A stretch of 64,000 bases of DNA from Cyanobium sp. CZS48M (GTDB lineage Bacteria; Cyanobacteriota; Cyanobacteriia; PCC-6307; Cyanobiaceae): NCBI GenBank assembly GCA_030373145.1, contig JAUCZK010000015.1, positions 1 through 64,000 of the forward strand, written 5' to 3'. This document shows, piece after piece, positions 46,010 to 55,200 of the stretch (positions are counted from its first letter, which is position 1; the number at the start of each line of letters is the position of its first letter). A program made the translations under genes and the position numbers. Under the pieces are notes generated by a model. The model saw only the letters and a program-made list of their open reading frames with translations. It was not told where the DNA came from and ran no database searches.

Positions 46010-47263
46010 ATGCGCCTCTTCCTCTACGAGATCTCCGGCTGGCTGGGCTATGTGGCCCGGCCCCAGGTCCTGATCCAGGTGCTGATCGGGGTGGTGCTCT
46101 ACGCCACCTACGCCATCTGGATCCGCCCGCGGCTGCTGGGTCGCGGCCACCGCCTGGAATTCCTCGGCAGCCTCGGCCTGCTGCTGGCCCTGCGGCTCAG
46201 TGCCGTGCTGCTGGGCTGGCTGGGGTTCCCCAACGGCCTGGCTCACTACGTGGCTCAGTTGTTCAGCCTCTGGCTGGTGCTGGCGCTGGTGCGGCTGATC
46301 TCACGGCGTTGGTACAGCGAAGCCGCGATTGAGCGCTTCTACCGCCAGCTGGTGCGCCCCCTGGCCGCCCTGGTGGTGGTGGGATCCCTGATCAACCAGC
46401 TGGATTCCCTCATCGATGTGGGCCAGATCCCGCTGATCACCCTGTTCGGCGAGCCGCTCACCGCCAGTGGCATCGTCTTGATCCTGACCATTCCCTATTT
46501 CCTGGTGGTGGTCTCGGGCTATGCGGTGGTGCTGGTGGGCGGGCTGCTGCAGCGGCTGCTGGGCTTCACCAACGGCACCCGCGTGGCGGTCGAACTGGTG
46601 AGCCGCTACCTGGTGATCGCCATGGGATCGCTGTGGGTGCTCAAGCGCATCGGCCTGAACAGCACGGCGATCGCGGCGGTGGCGGGGGGCCTCTCGGTGG
46701 GGCTGGGCTTCGGCGTCAAAGAAGTGTTCTCCAACTTCGTCAGCGGCCTCTGGCTGCTGTTCGAGGGATCGGTGCGTCCTGGCGAGGTCCTGTTCATCGA
46801 TGGCGACCCCTGCGAGGTGCGCAGCCTCGGCCTGCGGGCGGCGGTGCTCTGGCGCGATCGCGACAACGCCGAACTGGTGATCCCCAACCAGGACTTCTTC
46901 ACCACCACCACCACCACCTACACCGGCTCCGACCGCCTGCGCCGCAGCCAGGTGGAGGTGTCAGCCGCCTACCGCCACGACCCCGACACGGTGATCCGCC
47001 TGCTGGAGGCGGTGGCCCGCTCCTCGGCCCGGGTGATGCTGCAGCCCCCGCCCGCGGCGCTGCTGCTGAGCTACGGCGACTCCGGCATCAACTACGTGCT
47101 GCGCTTCTGGATCGAGAACCCCATGCACAACGCCGGCATCAAAAGCGAGGTGAGCAGAGCCATCTGGCACCGCTTCAGCGAGGAGGGGATTGAGATTCCC
47201 TTCCCGCAGCGGGTGGTGTCTGCGCCAGTGCAGAACCATGAGCAACTGGAGGGGCCCTCCTGA
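46010..47263 (+). CDS. MscS-family mechanosensitive channel
   Basis: A 417-residue membrane protein. Several N-terminal helices precede the MscS core, whose pore helix TM3 is AIAAVAGGLSVGLGFGVKEV. Next comes the beta domain (FEGSVRPGEVLFIDGDPCEV) and the C-terminal alpha/beta cage (VEVSAAYRHDPDTVIRLLEA, EEGIEIPFPQRVV). The open channel would release solutes after osmotic downshift. Its tight placement after a solute-binding lipoprotein gene is unusual. The FNxF-type sequence VIPNQDFFTTTTTTY is typical of the family. Confidence 0.9.
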   Translation: MRLFLYEISGWLGYVARPQVLIQVLIGVVLYATYAIWIRPRLLGRGHRLEFLGSLGLLLALRLSAVLLGWLGFPNGLAHYVAQLFSLWLVLALVRLISRRWYSEAAIERFYRQLVRPLAALVVVGSLINQLDSLIDVGQIPLITLFGEPLTASGIVLILTIPYFLVVVSGYAVVLVGGLLQRLLGFTNGTRVAVELVSRYLVIAMGSLWVLKRIGLNSTAIAAVAGGLSVGLGFGVKEVFSNFVSGLWLLFEGSVRPGEVLFIDGDPCEVRSLGLRAAVLWRDRDNAELVIPNQDFFTTTTTTYTGSDRLRRSQVEVSAAYRHDPDTVIRLLEAVARSSARVMLQPPPAALLLSYGDSGINYVLRFWIENPMHNAGIKSEVSRAIWHRFSEEGIEIPFPQRVVSAPVQNHEQLEGPS

Positions 47264-47420
47264 ACCGGGGCACCAGCATGGGCGCCTCACCCGCCCATGG
47301 GTCAACAGCACGCCACAGACGCAGCGGAGCATCAACGGCTACCAACGGCATGAGCATTGTGATCAGCTGAAGCAACAGCAGCAATGACCAACGGAGCGAG
47401 ACGCCCAGACCACATCAAAA

Positions 47421-47434
47421 GTAGCAACAGATAC
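47421..47434 (+). promoter_or_regulatory. NtcA-binding box upstream of the cyanate operon
   Basis: The sequence is GTAGCAACAGATAC, a perfect GTA-N8-TAC. Twenty-two bases after its end is AACAAT (47457-47462), which fits a -10 element at the spacing of class II NtcA-activated promoters, where NtcA replaces the -35 box. It lies 129 bp before the chosen start of cynA. Activation under nitrogen limitation is expected from what is known of cyanobacterial cyn operons. The rest of the 299-bp gap 47264-47562 shows no gene. Confidence 0.75.
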
Positions 47435-47562
47435 CCGCCACATCGAAGGGGGCAGGAACAATGCACTGGGCGCATTTAATGCCATGCAGCAACAATAAAA
47501 AAGATATCGGTAATTGGATAATACAAGCTCATTTCATGTTCTGCTTGCCTGATCAGGACATT

Positions 47563-49224
47563 ATGTCCAGCGATTACCAAGCCGCTATAGCAAAAACTAC
47601 TGCTTATCTCATGCCATCAATTCCCGCAACACTGTCCGGTCAAGCCGCGATCGAGCGGCTCCTCGGGCAGACAGCCACAGCGGCCTGTACTTGCACAGAT
47701 TGCATCCAAGGACTGGCCTCCCATGAATCATTCCTGACGGATTTTCCTGAAGATCCAGAAACCTTGATGGATGACTTCCATCGCATGGGTCTGATCCGTC
47801 GAGAGGCTTATCCTATCGCGGAGAAGATCAGTCAGGCAGAACTTCGCGAGCTGCTCTTCTTTCGACATGCATCACAGGGAAATCCAGAAAAGGAACAGCT
47901 CCTGCGCGCCCTGGCCAGCGAAGCCGGCGGCCTCGATCAGGCCTTTGCGGCGGCTTTCGGTCCCCAGGCAGGCCGCTTTTTCTCCCGTGTGAGTAGCAGC
48001 AGCCCGCTGGGACGGCGCACGTTCATGAAGGGTCTCGCTGCAGGGGCAGCCTTAGTCACCCTGGCCAACTGCGGTGTACGGGATGACAGAGAAACCGACG
48101 GAGGGGCCCCGGTCGATCCCTCCAGCCTTGAGAAGAAAGACCTGAAAGTGGGATTCATTCCGATTACCTGCGCCACGCCGATCATCATGTCGGAGCCGTT
48201 GGGCTTCTACACCAAGCAAGGTCTGAATGTAAAAGTGGTGAAAATGCCGAGCTGGGGAGCCGTACGCGATTCAGCCATTGCCGGCGAACTCGACGCCTAT
48301 CACATGCTAGCCCCCATGCCGATCGCCATGACCCTGGGCCTTGGCTCCACACCATTCAGTGTCAAGTTAGCGAGCATCGAGAACATCAACGGCCAGGCCA
48401 TCACCGTTGCAAAACGCCACGCCGGCAAAGTCAAGGAAGCCAAGGATTTCAAAGGATTCGTCATCGGCGTGCCCTTCCCCTTCTCGATGCACAACCTGCT
48501 GCTGCGCTACTACCTGGCAGAAGGCGGAGTGAACCCTGATACCGATGTTCAGATTCGCCCCGTACCGCCGCCGGACAGCATCGCCCAACTGGTGACTGGC
48601 GATCTCGATGCCATGTTGATGCCCGATCCATTCAACCAAAGGGCCGTCTACGAAGATGCGGGCTTCATCCTTCTACTCACCAAGGATCTCTGGAATGGAC
48701 ATCCCTGCTGCGCCTTTGCTGCGGGAGAGCCCTGGATTCAAGAGCACCCTCAGACCTTCCGAGCCCTCAACAAATCAATCATCGAAGCCGCAAACTACGC
48801 CAGCAAAGCCGAGAATCGCAAGGAAATCGCTTCAGCAATTTCTGGACGAGCCTTCCTGAACCAACCCACCGAAGTGGTTGAAGCAGTATTGACTGGCAAG
48901 TTCGAGAATGGACTGGGGCAAAGCTTTGATGTTCCCGATCGCATTGATTTCAAGCCCTATCCCTGGCAGAGCTTCTCCAACTGGATTCAGAGCCAGCTGG
49001 TGCGATGGGATCTCGGCAAGGCCGCCAGCATGATCCAGGCGGGTGATTTTGATACCAACAGTGCTTCCATCTTCCTCACAACTGAGGCCCAGGAACTGGA
49101 GAGGAGCATGGGCTTGAATCCACCAGCTGAAACGTCCCGCGTCGAAACGCTTGCCTTTGACACCTTCGATCCCCAAAGGCCACTGGACTACGTTGAGGAA
49201 CAGAAGAAGCGCGATGGCTTTTGA
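47563..49224 (+). CDS. cynA: Cyanate ABC transporter substrate-binding protein, N-terminally extended
   Basis: A 553-residue protein from ATG 47563 with CAGGACATT before it. The C-terminal two thirds form an NrtA/CynA-type solute-binding protein (DLKVGFIPITCATPIIMSEP, GLNVKVVKMPSWGAVRD, GVPFPFSMHNLLLRYYLAE). The Tat-lipoprotein signal (GRRTFMKGLAAGAALVTLANC) does not begin the protein. It sits at residues 150-170, after a domain with a cysteine cluster (ACTCTDCIQG). A GTG at 47989 would give a conventional export signal. It binds cyanate (or bicarbonate/nitrate-like anions) for the permease and ATPase encoded next. Confidence 0.85.
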   Translation: MSSDYQAAIAKTTAYLMPSIPATLSGQAAIERLLGQTATAACTCTDCIQGLASHESFLTDFPEDPETLMDDFHRMGLIRREAYPIAEKISQAELRELLFFRHASQGNPEKEQLLRALASEAGGLDQAFAAAFGPQAGRFFSRVSSSSPLGRRTFMKGLAAGAALVTLANCGVRDDRETDGGAPVDPSSLEKKDLKVGFIPITCATPIIMSEPLGFYTKQGLNVKVVKMPSWGAVRDSAIAGELDAYHMLAPMPIAMTLGLGSTPFSVKLASIENINGQAITVAKRHAGKVKEAKDFKGFVIGVPFPFSMHNLLLRYYLAEGGVNPDTDVQIRPVPPPDSIAQLVTGDLDAMLMPDPFNQRAVYEDAGFILLLTKDLWNGHPCCAFAAGEPWIQEHPQTFRALNKSIIEAANYASKAENRKEIASAISGRAFLNQPTEVVEAVLTGKFENGLGQSFDVPDRIDFKPYPWQSFSNWIQSQLVRWDLGKAASMIQAGDFDTNSASIFLTTEAQELERSMGLNPPAETSRVETLAFDTFDPQRPLDYVEEQKKRDGF

Positions 49225-49255
49225 TTGAACTGCACACTTCCAATACTCTGTTTCC

Positions 49256-50041
49256 ATGACAAAGTCGTCCCTAAGCAAACCGATGGGCCTTCTTGTCTCC
49301 ATCGTCAGCGTCCTGATCGCCTTGGTCGTCTGGCAGATTCTTGCCAAGCAAGGTCTGCTGGGCAAAAACTTCCCAGGCTCCCTCGAAACCCTGAAAGAAC
49401 TCCAATGGTGGCTCTCGGATCCCTTCTTCAACAATGGTCCTAATGATCTGGGAATCGGCACCAATCTGCTGATCAGTTTACGCCGGGTGATGATCGGCTA
49501 CAGCTTGTCCATCGTTGTCGCCGTCCCGCTCGGACTGTTGATTGGGGTGTCCCGCCTGGCCAGCAGTTCCGCCAACCCCTTCATTCAACTGCTGAAGCCG
49601 GTCTCTCCTTTGGCCTGGCTGCCAATCGGCCTTTTCGTCTTCAGGGATTCGGAGCTGACCGGCATTTTTGTGATCTTCATTTCCAGTGTCTGGCCAACAT
49701 TGATCAGCACATCCTTTGGCGTACAAACCATCAACCCCGATTACCTGCGGGTCTCCAGATCCCTGGGTGCCAGCCAGCTGCGCACCATCACAAAAGTCGT
49801 GCTCCCCGCTGTCATGCCTAACATCCTGGCGGGCATGCGCATCTCGATGGGCATTGCCTGGCTGGTGATCGTTGCCGCTGAAATGCTGTTGGGTTCCGGC
49901 ATTGGCTACTTCATCTGGAATGAATGGAACAATTTATCACTCCCAAACATCTTCGTGGCGATCATCGTGATCGGCCTCACTGGAATTCTTCTTGATCAAT
50001 TCATTGGAGCTCTACAGAAACGCTTTGACTATCAACTCTGA
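49256..50041 (+). CDS. cynB: Cyanate ABC transporter permease
   Basis: A 261-residue membrane protein of the NrtB/SsuC permease type with six hydrophobic segments. The EAA-type loop that contacts the ATPase lies around RVSRSLGASQLRTITKVVLP. Other features are LLISLRRVMIGYSLSIVVAV and LLGSGIGYFIWNEWNN. It lies 31 bp after cynA and 37 bp before cynD, in the order usual for these operons. It would form a homodimeric channel for cyanate with cynD as ATPase. Confidence 0.9.
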   Translation: MTKSSLSKPMGLLVSIVSVLIALVVWQILAKQGLLGKNFPGSLETLKELQWWLSDPFFNNGPNDLGIGTNLLISLRRVMIGYSLSIVVAVPLGLLIGVSRLASSSANPFIQLLKPVSPLAWLPIGLFVFRDSELTGIFVIFISSVWPTLISTSFGVQTINPDYLRVSRSLGASQLRTITKVVLPAVMPNILAGMRISMGIAWLVIVAAEMLLGSGIGYFIWNEWNNLSLPNIFVAIIVIGLTGILLDQFIGALQKRFDYQL

Positions 50042-50078
50042 TGTCCAAAGATCTGCCGAACCAGCTTTGTCCAATGTC

Positions 50079-50927
50079 ATGTCAGCCACAAACGACTACA
50101 GCGAAGTCCAGCTCAGTATCGAAAATGTTGGCAAGGTCTTCACATCTGAGCCTGGCCTGCTGAGATCGCTGAGCAGGCGTCGCACCAGCGCTGGATACGT
50201 TGCCCTTGAGGACGTTAATCTCCGAATCGAAGAAAATACCTTCGTCTCTATCATCGGTCCATCGGGCTGTGGCAAGTCCACCTTGCTTAATCTGATGGCC
50301 GGCCTGGATGAGCCCAGCTCAGGTCAGATCCTAATGGACGGGCTTAGAATCCGCGGCCCCGGGCCTGATCGTGGAGTTGTTTTCCAGAACTATGTCCTGA
50401 TGCCATGGCTCACGGCCCTGGAGAACGTCATCTACGCGATCGAAACCGCACAACCCAGCATCAGCAAGGGCAACGCCAAGGAACAGGCCCGTGAGTATCT
50501 GTCCATGGTGGATCTCGAAAAGGCGATGGACCGCTATCCCAGGGAGATGAGTGGAGGGATGAAACAACGCGTGGCCATTGCCAGAGCCTTATCGATCAAG
50601 CCCAAGATCCTGCTGATGGATGAGCCCTTTGGGGCCCTCGACGCCCTGACCCGCGGCTATCTTCAGGAGGAAGTTCTGCACCTGTGGGAAAACCACCGGG
50701 TCACGGTGGTCCTGGTGACCCACAGCATTGACGAGGCCCTGCTTCTCTCGGACCAGATCGTGTTGATGTCGAGCGGTCCGAATGCCCGGATCAGTGATTT
50801 GATCGACCTTCCGCGGATTCGTCCGCGCAAACGGAACATGATCGAAACCAATCCGGATTTTCTGGCCGTGAAACAGCGGCTTGAAGACCATCTGTTCCGG
50901 GAAACCAGGGCCATCGAAGAAAAGTAG
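50079..50927 (+). CDS. cynD: Cyanate ABC transporter ATP-binding protein
   Basis: A 282-residue ABC ATPase from ATG 50079; the frame starts upstream at 49992 but inside cynB. Walker A is [19 protein letters not shown], the signature motif is [18 protein letters not shown] and Walker [15 protein letters not shown]. The late H-loop is [18 protein letters not shown]. The type matches NrtD/SsuB/TauB ATPases. It drives uptake through the permease encoded just upstream and is followed 82 bp later by cyanase. Confidence 0.92.
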   Translation: MSATNDYSEVQLSIENVGKVFTSEPGLLRSLSRRRTSAGYVALEDVNLRIEENTFVSIIGPSGCGKSTLLNLMAGLDEPSSGQILMDGLRIRGPGPDRGVVFQNYVLMPWLTALENVIYAIETAQPSISKGNAKEQAREYLSMVDLEKAMDRYPREMSGGMKQRVAIARALSIKPKILLMDEPFGALDALTRGYLQEEVLHLWENHRVTVVLVTHSIDEALLLSDQIVLMSSGPNARISDLIDLPRIRPRKRNMIETNPDFLAVKQRLEDHLFRETRAIEEK

Positions 50928-51009
50928 TCCTTCGACCACTTTCCGGCCCAACCATCGCTTTTCCTCCCATCCCGTTCACCCCTACCCCTTCATTCTTGAC
51001 GGATCTGCC

Positions 51010-51456
51010 ATGAGCACGCTCACCCCCCTCAGTCACACCCTGCTCAACGCCAAGCGCAAAAAAGGCATCAGCTTTGCGGAACTGGAAACGCTGCTCAATC
51101 GCGATGAGGTCTGGATTGCCAGCCTGCTCTATGGCCAGGCCACAGCCTCGCCGGAGGAAGCACAGTCCCTTCTGGCGGCCCTGGATCTGGATCCAAGCCT
51201 GGCTGGCGAGCTGACCATTCCTCCCGTCAAGGGCTGCCTGGATCCCGTGGTCCCCGCCGATCCATTGATCTATCGCTTCTACGAAATCATGCAGGTGTAC
51301 GGCCTGCCGATGAAAGATGTGATCCAGGAAAAATTTGGCGACGGCATCATGAGCGCGATCGATTTCACCCTGGAAGTCGATAAAGTTGAACATCCAGCTG
51401 GTGATCGGGTCAAGGTCACCATGTGCGGCAAATTTCTGCCTTACAAGAAGTGGTGA
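51010..51456 (+). CDS. cynS: Cyanate hydratase (cyanase)
   Basis: A 148-residue enzyme that decomposes cyanate with bicarbonate to CO2 and carbamate, which yields ammonium. The N-terminal helical domain contains [20 protein letters not shown]. The C-terminal dimerisation/active-site domain has [20 protein letters not shown] and [20 protein letters not shown], with the catalytic Arg and Glu in the first and Ser in the second. It forms a decamer. It is the last gene of the operon with cynABD, so imported cyanate is converted at once into usable nitrogen. Confidence 0.97.
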   Translation: MSTLTPLSHTLLNAKRKKGISFAELETLLNRDEVWIASLLYGQATASPEEAQSLLAALDLDPSLAGELTIPPVKGCLDPVVPADPLIYRFYEIMQVYGLPMKDVIQEKFGDGIMSAIDFTLEVDKVEHPAGDRVKVTMCGKFLPYKKW

Positions 51457-51471
51457 CCTGAGCCGCTTTGC

Positions 51472-51948
51472 TCATAGGCCGAGTTCCGTGAGACCGGGGT
51501 GGTCCTTCGGCCTCGGTCCCTGGCGCCAGAGGAATTTGCGCTCTGCATCGGCAATCGGCACATCGTTGATGCTGGCCTCACGCCGACGCATCAGACCTTC
51601 AGCACTGAACTCCCAGTTTTCATTGCCATAGGCCCGATACCACTGGCCGGCTAGATCATGCCACTCGTACTGAAAGCGCACGGCAATGCGATTGTCGTGC
51701 CAGGCCCAGACTTCCTTGATCAATCGATAGCCATTCTCCTGGGCCCACTTGCGCTGGAGAAAGGCCACAATCTCGTCGCGACCCCTGATGAATTCTGAGC
51801 GATTGCGCCAGTAGCTGTCTTCCGTGTAGGCCAGCGACACTCGGTGGGGATCTCTGGAATTCCAGGCATCCTCCGCCATCCTTGCCTTCTGGATCGCCGT
51901 TTCCTGGCTGAACGGAGGCAGTGGAGGCTTTGTACTTAGGGCTGACAT
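51472..51948 (-). CDS. DUF1348 family NTF2-like protein
   Basis: A 158-residue soluble protein with the DUF1348 hallmarks: [40 protein letters not shown] and [20 protein letters not shown]. The fold is an NTF2-like cone that binds small molecules; the activity is unknown. It is convergent with cynS (15-bp gap) and probably belongs to a separate transcript. Start at ATG 51948 gives normal length. Confidence 0.85.
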   Translation of the reverse strand: MSALSTKPPLPPFSQETAIQKARMAEDAWNSRDPHRVSLAYTEDSYWRNRSEFIRGRDEIVAFLQRKWAQENGYRLIKEVWAWHDNRIAVRFQYEWHDLAGQWYRAYGNENWEFSAEGLMRRREASINDVPIADAERKFLWRQGPRPKDHPGLTELGL

Positions 51949-51991
51949 CTGGATCTTGCGATGAGTTATTTTACTCCTGCCGCAGGCTGAA

Positions 51992-52123
51992 TCAGGCCTC
52001 GGCCTCGCAGCCTATGGAATGCTCCTGAAGCAAAGGGATCGCCCCTATCTCCTCTTCCAGCAGGGGTCTGGGCCCCACCGTGTTCTCGTTGAAATCGAGC
52101 AGCCGGTCATCGCTGATGGCCAT
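51992..52123 (-). CDS. 43-residue ORF of unknown function
   Basis: An ATG frame ([20 protein letters not shown] and onward) that ends in an acidic Cys-containing tail. It lies between the large fusion gene and DUF1348, in the same direction as both. A longer GTG start at 52192 adds 23 residues but has no RBS. The codon pattern is consistent with coding, but no homologue is recognised. Confidence 0.25.
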   Translation of the reverse strand: MAISDDRLLDFNENTVGPRPLLEEEIGAIPLLQEHSIGCEAEA

Positions 52124-52203
52124 CAAGCGCACGAGGCAGGGAGGTCTTGAGGGTAGGGAACCCGCCAATGCGACACGTCTTACAGACTTCACCCGCTTCA
52201 GCC

Positions 52204-55200
52204 TCAGCTCTGGTCCCGGTGGGAAAGGGCCTCCAGGTGCAGCTCCCGGATCTCCTCGGCTTCGGTGCGGTCCAGCTGGGCCGCTGAGACGGGGGAAGCG
52301 GTGGTCATCACCTTGGTGCGGCTCTGGGATTTCCAGTGGTCGAAACCGATCAGCGGCAGAGCGGAAACACGTCGGGCCATGGACCAGAACAGCACATAGG
52401 CGGCCAGCAGGCGGCGGAACGATCCAAAGCGGGATTCCCGCAACGCCTCGATCGCATCCCCGTTATGGGAGTTCTCACTATCGCCGCAACCGGCATGAAC
52501 CGGACTTGGCAGCACCAGCACCGCGCTGAACGCCTCGTGCTGCAGCCGGGGATCAGAGCCGACCGCAACGATTTCCGGGCCCACCCCCAGGTGGCGGATG
52601 CCGTCGGCCTGGCGCCCCGCCAGAATCGTCGCCTGAGCCAGCGACCGTTGCCCTTCGCTGCAGCGACCGTCGGGCACGCCTAGATAAAGCAGTGTGCCAC
52701 GCACCACCCGGTGGGCCTGGGTGTGCAGCAGATGGTCGCTTGGATCAGCTCCCTGCACATCGATGGCATTGATGCCGAAGCTGAGGGAAAACAACTTGCT
52801 CACGTAGTTCACCAACAACTGGTGCACCCCCTCGGCCTCGCCGATCACCACAGAGCGGCGGCCTGTGCGGGCCAGCAGCGGAAGGCCCTGAGCCAGCCGT
52901 AGCGCCACGGTCCAGAACCAGGGGCCGAACACATAGAGCGCCACATCGGCGGGCACGCTCACAGCGAGCATGAGATCCGCCAGCAGATCACCCTCGCTCA
53001 CCCCAGCCAGCAACAATGCGGCGTTGATCAGGGTGCGGATCAAGGGTGTGGAGAATCCCACGCTCTCCAGGATGTAGAGCGCATGGATCAGCCAGGCATA
53101 GGGAGTTTCGAGCACGTGCAGGGCCCAGCGCCGGCCGATGTGGCGCAGTTGCCTTGATACACCGCTGGGCCGCCCCTGCCCGCTGGGGCCGGAACCCACG
53201 ATCGTGGCCGCATCCTCTAGAAACAGGTGGCCTTCCATATTCTCCAGGGCGATCAGGTCTTCCGGTGGAAGACGAAGTCCAAGGGGATGCTGGCCCGGAA
53301 AGGCCTGCTGTACCTGCCGGCTAAGGCAGAACAACAGTTCGGTGAGTGTCTGGTGCATGGCGGCCACAGTGGCCGTGGCAGGTTCGGCGAGGCGGCGCCC
53401 GGCGCCAGTGGTGAACAGCCGGCGACAAAAGGGTTCCCCCGGGGCATGGACAGCCAAGAGCGGCGATCCCACAAAGCTGGTTGGTTCACCTGTGAGCACG
53501 AATAGTTCACGGATCACCTCCTGGCGCACCAGCAGGTCACAGGCTTCCGCCACCTGGCGGCTGGCGAAGGTCTGGCCGGAATGGCTGAGCACCAGCACGA
53601 TCGACTGGCGGGCGAAGCCCAGTGTTTCGATGTCGTGCTGCAGGTGCTGGAGCACCGCGTTGGCGGAGAGGGCCCGCACGCTCAGCAGTGGCATCAGGCT
53701 CTGAAGGTCGCGGGCGAACTGCTCCCCCAGCCAGAGGCTGTTCTCCACCCCGGTGATCAGAAGGTCCACGTGGCGCGAAGTCGCCAGGGCCGGATCGAAC
53801 CCCATGCCAGCCAGCGCCGCCTGCTTCTCTGCCAGGTGGGCCGCCTTGGCGATCAGGAACTGGGCCAGATGGGCGGCGCTCTGGCGGTTGGCGGAACCGG
53901 GATGGATCCAGTCGTTGCGGATCGCGGCCAGCAGCCCTGGGATCGAGCGGAGATCGTCCCCCACCGGGTCTGGCCGGCGGTGAGCGGCGCGCCGGCCGGA
54001 GGGTGGCTGGGCTACGGCCAGGGGCGTGAACGGGACCTGGACATAGAAGTGTCGCCGTCCCAGCTGTTCCTCCACCGACAACTCCCGGCCCCTCGAGAGG
54101 GAATGGAGGCGAAGGTCGGCGCAGGCCAGCACCGCCACCTCGCCGGCGTTCTGGTCTAGATCGATCCGGTAGGCCCCCTGAACACCGGCCAGCACCGCAT
54201 CCACTGCCGCCGGTTCGGAGGCGTACACCGCCAGAGCGTCCGCTGGATCGAAGCCGAGCGTGATTGGTTGGCCGAGGCTGGTGAGGACAAGACGCTCCGG
54301 CCAGGTGGTGGACACCACGACCAGTCCGAAGCTGCCGCGGGCCCGCTCCATGAACTGCCTCACCGCCCGGTAAGGATCGTTGCGCAAAAACGCTTCGATG
54401 GCGGCGTCAATCCAGCGGCGCAGCAGTGCAGGCTCGGATCGGCACACCCGCACGTCCTCAGCCAGCTGGGGCAGGATCAGGTCAACCAATCGCTGGAAGG
54501 CGGGGTCGCCCGGATCGAAGACAGCCCCAGGCTGCTCTGCCACCACTGCTGCGAAGCTCACCTCAAAGGCGGCTGTCCAGTTCTCTAACTCCACTGAAGC
54601 GGGAGCGGCGGCGCCCTGGGGAAAGACCTGCTGGGCCGCTAAGCGCACTGCGGCGTACCAATCCCCCTGGGTGATGAGCAGATCCATCAGGCCAGCAATC
54701 TTGGGCGAATCCCCGACAGCTGCATGGCCCTTATGCAGCACCCGCTCCAACCAGTGACCCACATCGGCAAACTCCAGTTCGGCCTCGGCCAGCTGAAAGC
54801 GCTCGAAGTCGCCGTTGTGGGTGATGCGGTGCTCAACGGTGCGCCAGGCCCTGCTCCATTGCCCCTCGTCCCGGCTCCAGAGGCGGCGCCGTTGGGCAGG
54901 ACACCAGCTATGCCAGTGAGTCTCGATCACCGCCGGCGGACCGCTGGTCCCGAAGCGGTAGTGGCACGCGGCTAGCAGGCCGGCGGACATGGGGCGGTGG
55001 CCTGCCCGGGCGGCCTGGTGGCGACGGCGGCCGAAACTGGTCTCCAGGGCGTCAGTGAGCTGGCCCCGCTTGGCGTTGACCAGCTTGTGGCCCACGAAGC
55101 ATGGATCCCCGTGGCAATCGCCAACCAGCACCAAAGCTCCTGCTGCTTGCGCGCCGCGGATTTCGGTCTGCAGCCCCATGGTGCGCAGGCGCTCGATGGC

